From the NCBI RefSeq assembly GCF_016429065.1, contig NZ_JAELTX010000003.1, forward strand, positions 1-64,000: DNA of 64,000 nt, given 5' to 3'. The stretch's first letter is position 1. Every line of letters starts with the position of its first letter. Source of the stretch: Pedobacter sp. ASV17. GTDB taxonomy: Bacteria > Bacteroidota > Bacteroidia > Sphingobacteriales > Sphingobacteriaceae. The translations under genes and the position numbers were made by a program. The notes under the pieces are model-generated. The model saw only the letters and a list, made by a program, of their open reading frames with translations. It was not told where the DNA came from and ran no database searches. Below, one piece after another: positions 18,476-27,395 of this stretch.

Positions 18476-18504
18476 AAAAAGGTGTTTTTTTAGAAAGTAA
18501 AGCT

Positions 18505-18918
18505 TTAGTTGTGGAGTTCTAGGTACTCTTTTGCGGTTAAAATAGGAAGAGTAACATTTTTAAAATCTTTTTTGTTGCGTGTCAGGACAATATCTATGTC
18601 GTTTTCTAATGCCGTATGATATTGTATAGCATCCTCAAAATCTTTGAAGTCAGACGCTAATGCTAACTCTAGTATTTTATCATCAATGGGTAAAACCTTG
18701 ACTAGTAACTTAAACTTAATGAGGATTTTTCTAACATCATCTGCCTTGTACCTATTCGCTAATAGGTAGTGTGTGTTGGCAATAGTTAGTGCCGAAATGT
18801 ACAATTCAATTTCTTTATTGTCTGATTTCGAGAATAACTCTTGGGCTGCTTCGTAAAACTCTTCACGTTTTGAGAGCAAATCAATAACGATATTGGTGTC
18901 GACGAATATCCTTTCCAT
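18505..18918 (-). CDS. PIN-domain protein, probable toxin (VapC-like)
   Basis: 137 residues with the acidic PIN nuclease positions: D7 in IFVDTNIVID, E95/D96 in FKDFEDAIQY and D118 in TRNKKDF. PIN toxins cleave RNA, often tRNA or rRNA, in a magnesium-dependent way. The ATG overlaps the stop of the upstream antitoxin gene by one nt (TAATG), the typical toxin-antitoxin layout. Function as a toxin is inferred from family and layout; all catalytic acids appear intact. Confidence 0.85.
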   Translation of the reverse strand: MERIFVDTNIVIDLLSKREEFYEAAQELFSKSDNKEIELYISALTIANTHYLLANRYKADDVRKILIKFKLLVKVLPIDDKILELALASDFKDFEDAIQYHTALENDIDIVLTRNKKDFKNVTLPILTAKEYLELHN

Positions 18919-19160
18919 TATTTGTATTTTTCTTCTAGGTAGTTGAGGTACTCTGTCTTATGGTCTTTGTCATTTAGCTTGATAACGCCAGTTAAACTTT
19001 CAACTAGGGGAGTGGTTTTAGACCTTTTTTTATTTTTTTTTGTTAGGGAGTGAAGGTAGTTTTCGATCAGCTTTGAAAGGCTAACATGGTTTTCTTTAGC
19101 GTAAGTCTTTGCGTCTTCAACTACATTCTGATTAATGTTTAATGTTAGCTTAGTGTTCAT
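18918..19160 (-). CDS. DUF6364-type antitoxin (ribbon-helix-helix)
   Basis: 80 residues. The N-terminal TKLTLNINQNVVEDAKTYAK and the following SLSKLIENYLHSLTKK form a ribbon-helix-helix DNA-binding unit as in DUF6364 antitoxins. The charged C-terminal tail (LNDKDHKTEYLNYLEEKYK) would wrap and neutralise the PIN toxin. I use the ATG at 19160: a longer TTG start at 19184 would lie within a predicted -7 promoter box and adds non-family residues. The gene probably autoregulates the pair through the GTTACGT repeats just upstream. Confidence 0.82.
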   Translation of the reverse strand: MNTKLTLNINQNVVEDAKTYAKENHVSLSKLIENYLHSLTKKNKKRSKTTPLVESLTGVIKLNDKDHKTEYLNYLEEKYK

Positions 19161-19173
19161 GTCTTGAAATAGT

Positions 19174-19203
19174 GTTACGTACAAATATAATAAATAGTTA
19201 CGT
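19174..19203 (-). promoter_or_regulatory. Promoter and candidate operator of the toxin-antitoxin pair
   Basis: The minus strand has a perfect TATATTTG at 19189-19182. It is flanked by two direct copies of GTTACGT (19174-19180 and 19197-19203, plus-strand reading) centred 23 nt apart, about two helical turns, a spacing suited to ribbon-helix-helix dimers. The predicted transcript starts near 19175, before the chosen ATG. Confidence 0.42.
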
Positions 19204-19406
19204 GCTTTTATAGTGGCCTATTGCTCAGTGTGTCGTAATGTTACTAGATTTTTATTGAGGGAAGAAAGTACTAAACATGAAATTTAGACTGTTGTTCATT
19301 AAACGGGATAGCAGTGTAAAGCCCGGAATGTAGTGCAGCTTAATGAGGACTTGAAACGAATAGCCCGACTTTAGGAGGAAAGGAGTGATGCAATTGCTTT
19401 TCAGAC
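19204..19406. other. Intergenic spacer with a repeat-like segment
   Basis: No gene seen. The stretch 19309-19385 contains gggatagcagtgtaaagccc and later gaatagcccgactttagg, two related words in a purine-rich context; a similar word (cgatagcccga) occurs at 6958. This looks like a degenerate dispersed repeat, but I cannot prove it from one window. Confidence 0.35.
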
Positions 19407-19438
19407 AAAAAAGAGCCTTAGCATTCACCAAGACTCTT
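19407..19438 (-). terminator. Rho-independent terminator of the aminotransferase gene
   Basis: On the minus strand, an 11-bp stem (AAGAGTCTTGG / CTAAGGCTCTT, two G-U pairs) with loop TGAATG and a six-T run, 23 nt past the stop. Confidence 0.83.
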
Positions 19439-19460
19439 CTGTTATTTTATAAGAATGCGA

Positions 19461-20657
19461 CTAGCTTAACTTGCCTAGTGCCTCTTTAATTCTTCTTAGG
19501 GCTTCTACCAAACTCTCATCCGAAGCGGCGTAAGATAAGCGAATGTAATTGTCGTTTCCGAAACTATCACCACCTACAGTAGCCACATGACCAACATTTA
19601 ATAGGTAAAGAGCTAAATCGCTTGAGTTTTTGATCACGTTGCCATCTGCATCTTTTTTACCAAAGAACGAACTGATTTCTGGGAAGAAATAGAATGCGCC
19701 TTCTGGTAGGTTAGTTTTAACTCCTGGAATGTCTTTCAACAAGTCGTACACCAGCTGACGACGGCGTTCGAAAGCTTTTTTCATTTCGTTAACGGTATCT
19801 AAACCTTGCTCGTAAGCTACAATACCAGCACGTTGCGCAATAGAGCAAGTTCCAGAAGTAGTTTGACCTTGTAACTTATCGTTTGCAGCAGCAATTTCTT
19901 TGTTGGCAGCAATATAACCTAAGCGCCATCCGGTCATTGCAAACGCTTTAGAAAAGCCATTTACGATGATGACACGGTCTTTAATGCTTGGGAATTGAGC
20001 AATCGATTCGTGTTTGTCAACAAAGTTGATATGCTCATAAATCTCATCGGAAAGGATGTAGATGTTAGGGTGTTTTTCAAATACTTTAGCCAAGGCTGCA
20101 AGCTCATCTTTGCTGTAAACGGTACCTGTTGGGTTGTTTGGCGAAGAGAACATGAACAACTTACTTTTTGGAGTGATGGCTGCTTCTAATTGTTCAGCGG
20201 TGATTTTGAAATCACTTTCAATTGAAGTATTGATGAAAACAGATTTCCCTTCGGCAAGGGTCACCATTTCAGAATAAGAAACCCAGTACGGTGTAGGGAT
20301 AATTACCTCGTCGCCAGGGTTAATTAAGGTTAAAATAACGTTCGATAAAGATTGCTTAGCTCCTGTAGAAACTACAATTTGAGAAATGTCGTAATCGAGA
20401 TTGTTCTCGGCTTTTAGCTTGTTTACAATGGCTTGGCGCAATTCTGGATAGCCCGGTACTGGAGAGTAACGAGTGTAATTTTCGTCCAATGCTTTTTTTG
20501 CAGCTTCTTTAACGTGCTCTGGCGTGTTAAAATCTGGCTCGCCTACACTTAAACTAATTACGTTTACGCCTTTTGCAGCTAACTCACGACCTAATTTGGT
20601 CATTTTTAGCGTAGCGGATTCTGAAAGGTTATTTATTCTGTCTGATAAAATACTCAT
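19461..20657 (-). CDS. Pyridoxal-phosphate aminotransferase, aspartate aminotransferase type (class I)
   Basis: 398 residues from the ATG at 20657 (MSILSDRINNLSESAT). The PLP lysine is in the motif NGFSKAFAMTGWRLGYIA, with upstream SSPNNPTGTVYS and LSDEIYEHI contacting the cofactor, and the substrate arginine in NYIRLSYAAS near the end. It would interconvert aspartate/oxaloacetate and glutamate/2-oxoglutarate; related enzymes act on aromatic amino acids or prephenate. A longer TTG-initiated frame adds 15 residues without family support and would overlap the -7 box. Cytoplasmic, monocistronic. Confidence 0.92.
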   Translation of the reverse strand: MSILSDRINNLSESATLKMTKLGRELAAKGVNVISLSVGEPDFNTPEHVKEAAKKALDENYTRYSPVPGYPELRQAIVNKLKAENNLDYDISQIVVSTGAKQSLSNVILTLINPGDEVIIPTPYWVSYSEMVTLAEGKSVFINTSIESDFKITAEQLEAAITPKSKLFMFSSPNNPTGTVYSKDELAALAKVFEKHPNIYILSDEIYEHINFVDKHESIAQFPSIKDRVIIVNGFSKAFAMTGWRLGYIAANKEIAAANDKLQGQTTSGTCSIAQRAGIVAYEQGLDTVNEMKKAFERRRQLVYDLLKDIPGVKTNLPEGAFYFFPEISSFFGKKDADGNVIKNSSDLALYLLNVGHVATVGGDSFGNDNYIRLSYAASDESLVEALRRIKEALGKLS

Positions 20658-20675
20658 GATGCTTTTGTGAGATAA

Positions 20676-20683
20676 CAAATATA
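20676..20683 (-). promoter_or_regulatory. Candidate -7 box of the aminotransferase gene
   Basis: Perfect TATATTTG on the minus strand, 18 nt before the ATG. No clear -33 element is visible at the expected distance. Confidence 0.38.
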
Positions 20684-20885
20684 GAAACCTTATTTGTAAC
20701 ACCCTAATAAAAGATGTATTTTAATGGCATTTGTTTAATGTTTTTGTGGTTTTGTTGATAATTTGACAATAGGGCTTCTGTCCAAAGATTTTGGAGCTCG
20801 GTTTGTCTGATTAGAAACATGCTTTTGTTTTTTTTATTGAGGAAAGAAACAATGCATTTGTGCGTAAAATTAACACTTTTAAGCG

Positions 20886-20893
20886 TAATTTTG
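20886..20893 (+). promoter_or_regulatory. Candidate -7 box of the cation efflux gene
   Basis: Perfect TAATTTTG (TAnnTTTG), 20 nt before the TTG start at 20914. The nearest TTTG upstream (20857) is 25 nt away, longer than ideal. Confidence 0.35.
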
Positions 20894-20913
20894 GAAGATA
20901 AAACAAGCTAGCT

Positions 20914-21888
20914 TTGATTACGAATAAAAGAGCCATATTAATATCACTTTGTACCAGTATTTTATTAATGCTGGCCAAGTTTATTGCTTATTTCATTACC
21001 AATTCCAATGCTATTTTAACCGATGCTGCAGAAAGTATCGTGAATGTGCTTGCTAGTGGTTTTGCCTTTTATAGTATTTATTTGGCCACGTTGCCCAAAG
21101 ACGAAAATCACCCTTACGGGCATGGAAAGGTAGAGTTTTTCTCGGTTTTTGTAGAAGGGGTGCTCATTTGTATTGCGGGCGTAGTGATCCTAATTAAATC
21201 GGTATACAGCTTGTTTTACGGAAACGAGGTAAACGATTTATATAACGGTGCGCTCATTATTGCTGCCACTGGTTTGATTAACCTTGTGGTAGGGCTTTTT
21301 CTGATTAGAACCGGAAAAGCTAACAAGTCGTTAACCTTGGAGGCGGATGGAAAACATTTATTGACGGATGCTTTAAGTAGTGCTGGTTTGGTAGTTGGAA
21401 TTATCATTATTCAGCTTACTCAAATTTTATGGCTGGATAGCGTTATTTCCATTCTTTTAGGTGTTTATATTGTTTTTAGCGGTTATAAACTTACCCGTAA
21501 ATCGGTAGGTGGGTTGATGGATGAAAGTAACATTGAGCTGGTAGAAGAAGTGGTGAAGGTGTTGCAGGAAAATAGACAGCCAAGTTGGATTGACGTACAT
21601 AATTTAAGGGCACAACAATATGGCGCCGATTTGCATATCGATTGTCACGTAACTTTACCATACTATTTTGATTTGAATACCGTTCATCAGGAAATATCTG
21701 CCATAGATAAGCGCATTAATCAATCTGTGAACCACCAAACGGAGCTGTTTATCCATGCTGACCCGTGTTTGCCTGCTTGCTGTCACTATTGTAAGATGGA
21801 AAACTGCCCTGTAAGGGCGGAAGCTTTTAGGGCCGAAATTAAATGGAATATGGAGAACGTTACCAAAAACCAAAAGCACTTTCAATAG
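20914..21888 (+). CDS. Cation diffusion facilitator family transporter
   Basis: 324 residues beginning with TTG (no ATG precedes the first membrane helix; the next ATG falls inside it). Six membrane helices, with metal-site motifs TDAAESIVNV in helix 2, HPYGHGKVEFF, and DGKHLLTDALSSAG in helix 5. A cytoplasmic C-terminal domain (about 205-290) ends in an unusual cysteine cluster, CLPACCHYCKMENC, which may bind metal. It exports divalent cations such as zinc or iron; specificity is unknown. The stop abuts the ATG of the Nudix gene, so the two are co-transcribed. Confidence 0.88.
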   Translation: MITNKRAILISLCTSILLMLAKFIAYFITNSNAILTDAAESIVNVLASGFAFYSIYLATLPKDENHPYGHGKVEFFSVFVEGVLICIAGVVILIKSVYSLFYGNEVNDLYNGALIIAATGLINLVVGLFLIRTGKANKSLTLEADGKHLLTDALSSAGLVVGIIIIQLTQILWLDSVISILLGVYIVFSGYKLTRKSVGGLMDESNIELVEEVVKVLQENRQPSWIDVHNLRAQQYGADLHIDCHVTLPYYFDLNTVHQEISAIDKRINQSVNHQTELFIHADPCLPACCHYCKMENCPVRAEAFRAEIKWNMENVTKNQKHFQ

Positions 21889-22329
21889 ATGAGCTATTTC
21901 AATATTAGAGTTTATGGGTTGCTGATTAACCAAAATCAAGAAGTTTTATTGAGTGATGAGTTTGAGGGAGGGCGATATTTTACCAAGTTTCCTGGCGGTG
22001 GATTGGAGTTGGGGGAAGGGCTGATTGATGGGCTGAAACGAGAGTTTATGGAGGAGTGCGAAGCGGAAGTAGAAGTTTTCAGTCATTTTTACACCACCGA
22101 TTTTTACGAAAAATCTTCCTTTAACGAAAGTCAGGTGATTAGCATTTACTATTTGGTTAAAGCGGTTCATCCACTGCAATTGAATTTTAAAACCGAAGTG
22201 TTTGATTTTGAAGAGGGATTGAGCCAGTCATTTAGATGGAGGAAAATTAGTGAGCTCAGCCAAGAGGACGTTACTTTTAGAACCGATAAAAAGGTTGTGG
22301 AACTATTGAAAGTTGTGTATGAGAAATAA
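21889..22329 (+). CDS. Nudix hydrolase
   Basis: 146 residues with a complete Nudix box, GGGLELGEGLIDGLKREFME followed by ECEAEV (GX5EX7REUXEEXGU pattern, the final G replaced by a short acidic run). It would hydrolyse a nucleoside diphosphate linked to another moiety; the substrate cannot be told. Cytoplasmic. It starts immediately after the cation exporter stop and overlaps the next gene by 11 nt, giving a three-gene operon. Confidence 0.87.
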   Translation: MSYFNIRVYGLLINQNQEVLLSDEFEGGRYFTKFPGGGLELGEGLIDGLKREFMEECEAEVEVFSHFYTTDFYEKSSFNESQVISIYYLVKAVHPLQLNFKTEVFDFEEGLSQSFRWRKISELSQEDVTFRTDKKVVELLKVVYEK

Positions 22330-23197
22330 TATTTTCTATCACCTGGCGCCCGTATTTAGGGTTACGCTGTTTATTTTTTTGTGTTTTGTTTGTATTCTTC
22401 CGTTTGGGCTAATTGTTCAACTTAATTTGTTGCCTCCAGCGCCCAATCAATTACTTGCGGATATTTCGGCACAGGCCAGTTTGGTTGTTGTGGTGTTCAG
22501 TGCGTGTCTCATGATCTTTAGGATTTTACCTTACCTGGATTTCTACGCCATATTTGTAAGAAAGGAGGGAGCCCTTAGTGGTTTCTTAAAAGGTTCGGTA
22601 ATTGGTTTGGTTTTTATGGGGCTTTGCGCATTGCTACTCTATTTTAATGGCAATGTGAGCTTTAGTTTGAAGAGTATGGCTGTTTCGGAAGTGTTGTTAT
22701 ACTTAGTATATTTTCTACTGATTGCTGTTTTTGAAGAGATGTTATTTAGGGCTTATCCTTTATTTGCATTCGCAGAGCGATATCCAATTTGGTTTACTGT
22801 CTTTTTTAATGGGATATTGTTTGCTTTGGCGCATTTCGGAAATCCAAATTTTACTGCCTTGGGCTTATTCAATATTACTTTGGCGGGGGTACTTTTTTGT
22901 GTTTATACTTTGCAAAAGAAGAACGTTTCATGGGCCATAGGCATCCATTTTGGATGGAATTTTACGCAGGGGGTGCTTTTGGGCTATAATGTAAGTGGTA
23001 ATGAAATGCCCGGTGCCATAAAAGCTACGCCCATAGGTTCAACTTACCTTTCGGGTGGTGCTTTTGGTATTGAAGGTTCTGTTTTTTGCACGGTTTTCCT
23101 AATCGTATGGATAGCTTGGCTTGTTTATCGCAAAGGCTTTGGCGAGGTAGAAATATACGATCCACAGGTAAAGCATCATCTCCATGATGCGGAATGA
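22319..23197 (+). CDS. CPBP family intramembrane metalloprotease
   Basis: 292 residues, about eight membrane helices. The CAAX-prenyl-protease-like motifs are all present: EEMLFR (EExxxR), FALAHFGNPN (first His), and AIGIHFGWNFTQG (HxxxN). Such proteins cleave membrane substrates or act in bacteriocin immunity; the role here is unknown. The ATG at 22319 is preferred over a TTG two codons earlier. It overlaps the Nudix gene by 11 nt. Confidence 0.87.
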   Translation: MRNNIFYHLAPVFRVTLFIFLCFVCILPFGLIVQLNLLPPAPNQLLADISAQASLVVVVFSACLMIFRILPYLDFYAIFVRKEGALSGFLKGSVIGLVFMGLCALLLYFNGNVSFSLKSMAVSEVLLYLVYFLLIAVFEEMLFRAYPLFAFAERYPIWFTVFFNGILFALAHFGNPNFTALGLFNITLAGVLFCVYTLQKKNVSWAIGIHFGWNFTQGVLLGYNVSGNEMPGAIKATPIGSTYLSGGAFGIEGSVFCTVFLIVWIAWLVYRKGFGEVEIYDPQVKHHLHDAE

Positions 23198-23304
23198 TAG
23201 GAGTAAGGCTGGTTGATTATTTATTTTTTTGTCAATAAGTGTATAATTTGATGGATTTTACATTTAAGCTTCGTATAATTGGTTAACACACTAAATTTAG
23301 CTCC

Positions 23305-25089
23305 ATGCCTCTTATACAAGATTTCATCGAGAGAATAACTGCTAGGGAAAGCGATCCGATCAATCAGGCTCGTACCCAGATGTTATTTTATCTGCTGATG
23401 GCCTATTTCTTTTTCGGTTTATCATTAGTTGCCGCTTACGGTTATACGGGTCAAATCCCTCAATTGATTAGAGCAATTGTCATTTCGATTTTAGCCATTA
23501 TATTCCTATATGTACATTACACCTTTAATGTATGGAGATTATTATCGCATATTGTGCTCATTTTGATCACCGTGCTAGGTGTTTGGGCAAATATTTTGAT
23601 TTATGTGCAGGGGATTAACGCAGCTACTTTACAGTACATTTGGCTAGCTTGTGCTTTTGGCTTTTACATGCATGGTTCAAGGGTAGGTTGGGTATATGCT
23701 GTAATTAATATTGCTCCAGTGCTGATTGATGCTGCATTTTTCAGTAGAGATTATTTCTTTTTAGGTGCTGGCCCACAGGTGGTTGCTAGGCCAATTTATA
23801 TTTATGTATTGGTTTATGATTTTTTTGCCATTGCATTTTTGCATTACTTTTTTTTCAAAGTATTTAATAAGAATATCACCACTTTAACGGAGACAAAAAA
23901 TCAGCTTAACAGTACTAATGAGAAGCTGAATAAAACCATTGAGGAAATTAAGGAGCTCTCTAATGTGAGGATGAGGTTTTTATCGACGATGTCACATGAG
24001 CTCAGGACGCCATTAAACGGAGTGATAGGTTTAACTAATGTGTTGTTGCACCAAGAACCAAGGAAAGACCAAGAGGAGACACTTTCGGTACTTAAATTTT
24101 CAGCGGAGAATTTACTGGCTTTGGTCAATGATATTTTAGATTTCAACAAACTAGATTCGGATGTGGTAGAACTGGAAAGAACGCCTTTTAATCTTTATGA
24201 TTTAATAGAGAACATTTATTCCGCAACCAAGTTGAAGGCTTCTGAGAAGCAACTTGATTTCGCTTTTGAAGTGTCGGAGCCGTTGCGTTCACTCACTTTA
24301 GTTGGCGACCCCACTCGTATTACACAAGTATTGTTAAATCTGTTGAATAATGCCGTTAAATTTACTGAAAAGGGAAGTGTGAAACTAAGTTGCAGTGAAT
24401 TGGCATTTGCTGAAGAAAGCGTTCAGGTAAGGTTTGTAGTAGAGGATACGGGTATTGGGATAGAAGAGAGTAGGCAGCTTGGTATTTTTGATGAATTTGT
24501 ACAGGCTTCTGTAAGTACCGCAAGGAATTATGGTGGTACTGGATTAGGACTTCCGATTGTGAAAAGAGTGTTGGAGCTATACCAATCGACAGTACAGATC
24601 GAAAGTAGTATTGGAAATGGGGCAAAGTTCAGTTTTGATATTATTTTCCCTTACCAAAAAGATGTGTCTGATGACTTGAAAAGTAGTGCCGTTAAGGAAA
24701 ACAAGTCTACGAATTTATCAAGATTAAAGGTTTTGGTGGTGGAAGATAATGCGGTAAACATCTTGGTGATTCGTAAAACACTCAATAGGATGGAGATTAA
24801 TCCAGATGTGGCCGAAAATGGCAAAATGGCTCTTGAAATGATCGCCAATAATGATTATGATCTTGTTTTAATGGATTTGTATATGCCTGAATTAGATGGT
24901 TACGAAACCACTAAAGTAATTAGGGGTTTAGGAGATGATCGAAAGGCCAATGTTCCCATCATCGCCCTTACTGCTACGGTAAATAGTCAGGTATTGGATG
25001 ATGTTTTGGCGGTAGGGATGAACGGTTATTTGCCAAAGCCTTTCCATCCTGATGATTTGTTTGAAGAGTTACGCAAGCACGTTAATTGA
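23305..25089 (+). CDS. Hybrid sensor histidine kinase with receiver domain
   Basis: 594 residues: six N-terminal membrane helices (about 28-190), a short coiled-coil (about 193-222, TETKNQLNSTNEKLNKTIEE), HisKA with phospho-acceptor H231 in TMSHELRTPLNG, an HATPase domain (NLLNNAVKFT, DTGIGIEESR, GGTGLGL), and a C-terminal receiver (about 474-592) with D524 in LVLMDLYMPELDG. The sensor region has no extracytoplasmic domain, so it probably senses a membrane or intracellular cue. No output regulator gene adjoins it. Its stop overlaps the glpF stop (convergent) by 8 nt. Confidence 0.93.
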   Translation: MPLIQDFIERITARESDPINQARTQMLFYLLMAYFFFGLSLVAAYGYTGQIPQLIRAIVISILAIIFLYVHYTFNVWRLLSHIVLILITVLGVWANILIYVQGINAATLQYIWLACAFGFYMHGSRVGWVYAVINIAPVLIDAAFFSRDYFFLGAGPQVVARPIYIYVLVYDFFAIAFLHYFFFKVFNKNITTLTETKNQLNSTNEKLNKTIEEIKELSNVRMRFLSTMSHELRTPLNGVIGLTNVLLHQEPRKDQEETLSVLKFSAENLLALVNDILDFNKLDSDVVELERTPFNLYDLIENIYSATKLKASEKQLDFAFEVSEPLRSLTLVGDPTRITQVLLNLLNNAVKFTEKGSVKLSCSELAFAEESVQVRFVVEDTGIGIEESRQLGIFDEFVQASVSTARNYGGTGLGLPIVKRVLELYQSTVQIESSIGNGAKFSFDIIFPYQKDVSDDLKSSAVKENKSTNLSRLKVLVVEDNAVNILVIRKTLNRMEINPDVAENGKMALEMIANNDYDLVLMDLYMPELDGYETTKVIRGLGDDRKANVPIIALTATVNSQVLDDVLAVGMNGYLPKPFHPDDLFEELRKHVN

Positions 25090-25816
25090 TTTTTAGGAAC
25101 AGGTGTAATAATGCCGCTAAGCTAGCGCCTATTATCGGTCCTGTGATGGGGACCCAAGCGTAGCCCCAGTTGCTATCGCCTTTTCCTTTCATTGGAATGA
25201 TGCTGTGTACAATTCGAGGACCTAAATCTCTCGCAGGATTAATGGCGTAGCCTGTGGTTCCACCTAAGCTTAAACCAATTACCCAAACTAAAAAGGCTAC
25301 GGGTAGTGCACCAACAGAACCAAGTCCAATAGGTGTTTTTTCATCGCCCATTTCTCCTCCAGTAATATAGAAAATCACAAAAATAAGCACGAAAGTGCCT
25401 ACAATTTCAGAAAATAGGTTGGAGGTTTTATTAGCAATGGCTGGGCCTGTAGCAAAAGGTGCTGCTTTTAGACCTTTATCGTCGGTAGCATCAAAATGGT
25501 CTTTATAGAAAAGCCACACCAATAAAGAACCTGTAATGGCACCACCCAATTGCGCAAGTACATAGTAGGGAACTTTAGCCCATTCAAAAGTATTTGTGAT
25601 GGCTAGTGCTAGTGTTACCGCGGGGTTTAAATGTGCACCACTATGAGGGCCCGCTACAACAACTGCTACAAATACGGCCAACGCCCAGGCGGTAGTAATT
25701 ACCATCCAGCCGCTGTTGTTGCCTTTGGTTTCTTTGAGGACTACATTGGCTACCACACCATTTCCTAATAAAATCATGATGGCTGTGCCTATAAATTCTG
25801 CAACGTAAATGTTCAT
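25082..25816 (-). CDS. glpF: Glycerol uptake facilitator (aquaglyceroporin)
   Basis: 244 residues, six membrane helices and both NPA loops: SGAHLNPAVTLALA and YAINPARDLGPR. The D after the second NPAR (NPARD) is typical of glycerol-conducting members rather than water channels. It lets glycerol cross the inner membrane passively, with trapping by the kinase encoded 67 nt upstream in the same operon. The 3' end overlaps the end of the convergent histidine kinase gene by 8 nt. Confidence 0.93.
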   Translation of the reverse strand: MNIYVAEFIGTAIMILLGNGVVANVVLKETKGNNSGWMVITTAWALAVFVAVVVAGPHSGAHLNPAVTLALAITNTFEWAKVPYYVLAQLGGAITGSLLVWLFYKDHFDATDDKGLKAAPFATGPAIANKTSNLFSEIVGTFVLIFVIFYITGGEMGDEKTPIGLGSVGALPVAFLVWVIGLSLGGTTGYAINPARDLGPRIVHSIIPMKGKGDSNWGYAWVPITGPIIGASLAALLHLFLKIN

Positions 25817-25883
25817 TTGGTTGGTTGGTTAGAGTGTTGAATTGTGGGCTGTCTATTTAAAGTTTTCAATTACAAACTAAGCA

Positions 25884-27371
25884 CTATTCGGCATTTGCAA
25901 TGGCTGCTTTTATAGCCTTTTTCCAGCCCTTTATTCGTTTACTGTTGTCGATTTCAGCGTTGGCAACAAAGGTTTTGTTTACTTGCCATTGAGATTTGAT
26001 TTCTTCGATGTTTTGCCAAAATCCTGTGGCTAAACCTGCTAAATAAGCGGCGCCAATGGCAGTTACTTCTGTTACTTCTGGTCGTACCACCTGGCAGTTC
26101 AGCAAATCTGCTTGGAATTGCATTAACAGGTTGTTAGCGGTAGCGCCGCCATCAACCCTCAGTTCGGCAATAGGTGTGCCGGCATCTGCTTGCATGGCGT
26201 TTAAAACATCCATGGTTTGGTAGGCGATACTTTCTAAAGCGGCTCTTGCCATGTGCGATTTGTTGGTGCCACGAGTGATGCCTGTGATGGTACCTCTGGC
26301 ATCTTGGTTCCAGTAAGGGGCGCCCAGTCCTGCAAATGCGGGAACAATATAAACGCCTTGTGTATCTTCTACCTTTTTGGCAAGTTGCTCTACATCTGCT
26401 GATTTTTCAATCAAACCTAATTCGTCCCTTAACCATTGCACAATTGCTCCTGCAATGAAAATACTGCCTTCGAGGGCGTAATTTACTTCGCCATTAATTT
26501 GCCACGCAATAGTGGTAAGTAGGTTATTGGTAGATGTTTTTGGAGTTTTGCCAATGTTCATCAGCATGAAACAGCCTGTGCCATACGTGTTTTTAACCAT
26601 TCCTGGTTGTGTACACATCTGTCCGAACAAGGCTGATTGTTGGTCGCCAGCGATACCTGCAATGGGGATTCGAGCGGCCAAAATATTTCCAGCTGTAGTG
26701 CCGTATACTTCGCTTGATGATTTTACTTCGGGCAACATGGTGCTTGGGATGTCAAATAGTTCAAGCAAATCATTGTCCCAAGCTAAAGAGTGGATGTTGT
26801 AAAGCATAGTGCGTGAAGCATTGCTTACATCGGTGACATGAACCTTTCCCGCGGTTAAGTTCCAGATTAACCAGCTATCAACGGTGCCGAAAGCTAATTC
26901 TCCTTTTTCTGCCCTTTCTTTAGCGCCCTCTACATTCTCTAAAATCCATTTCACCTTGGTTGCCGAAAAATAGGAGTCGATAATCAATCCAGTTTTCTCC
27001 TGTATCTTTTGGGCTAAACCTTGCTTTTTAATCGAATTACAATATTCTGAGGTTCGTCTGTCTTGCCAAACAATGGCGTTGTACACAGGCTTGCCAGTGG
27101 TTTTATCCCAAACTACAGTAGTTTCCCGTTGGTTGGTAATTCCTATTGCCTTGATATCGGCAGCGGTTAAATTAGCTTTCGCAATTACCTCGGTAGCTAC
27201 TGACAACTGGGTAGACCAAATTTCACTGGGATTGTGTTCTACCCATCCTGCTTTGGGGTATATCTGAGTAAATTCCTTTTGGGCTATGGCAATTATTTCG
27301 CCACTATGGTTGAAAACAATGGCACGTGAACTAGTTGTCCCTTGGTCTAGAGATAAAATGTAATTGCTCAT
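25884..27371 (-). CDS. glpK: Glycerol kinase
   Basis: 495 residues, standard length. N-terminal ATPase-fold motif [15 protein letters not shown], the substrate loop [16 protein letters not shown], central [15 protein letters not shown] and C-terminal [19 protein letters not shown] are family signatures. It phosphorylates glycerol to sn-glycerol-3-phosphate in the cytoplasm. It lies between glpD (24 nt upstream) and glpF, so glpDKF reads as one operon. Confidence 0.96.
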   Translation of the reverse strand: MSNYILSLDQGTTSSRAIVFNHSGEIIAIAQKEFTQIYPKAGWVEHNPSEIWSTQLSVATEVIAKANLTAADIKAIGITNQRETTVVWDKTTGKPVYNAIVWQDRRTSEYCNSIKKQGLAQKIQEKTGLIIDSYFSATKVKWILENVEGAKERAEKGELAFGTVDSWLIWNLTAGKVHVTDVSNASRTMLYNIHSLAWDNDLLELFDIPSTMLPEVKSSSEVYGTTAGNILAARIPIAGIAGDQQSALFGQMCTQPGMVKNTYGTGCFMLMNIGKTPKTSTNNLLTTIAWQINGEVNYALEGSIFIAGAIVQWLRDELGLIEKSADVEQLAKKVEDTQGVYIVPAFAGLGAPYWNQDARGTITGITRGTNKSHMARAALESIAYQTMDVLNAMQADAGTPIAELRVDGGATANNLLMQFQADLLNCQVVRPEVTEVTAIGAAYLAGLATGFWQNIEEIKSQWQVNKTFVANAEIDNSKRIKGWKKAIKAAIANAE

Positions 27372-27395
27372 AGCTTTTATTTTGGTTTCGGAAAA

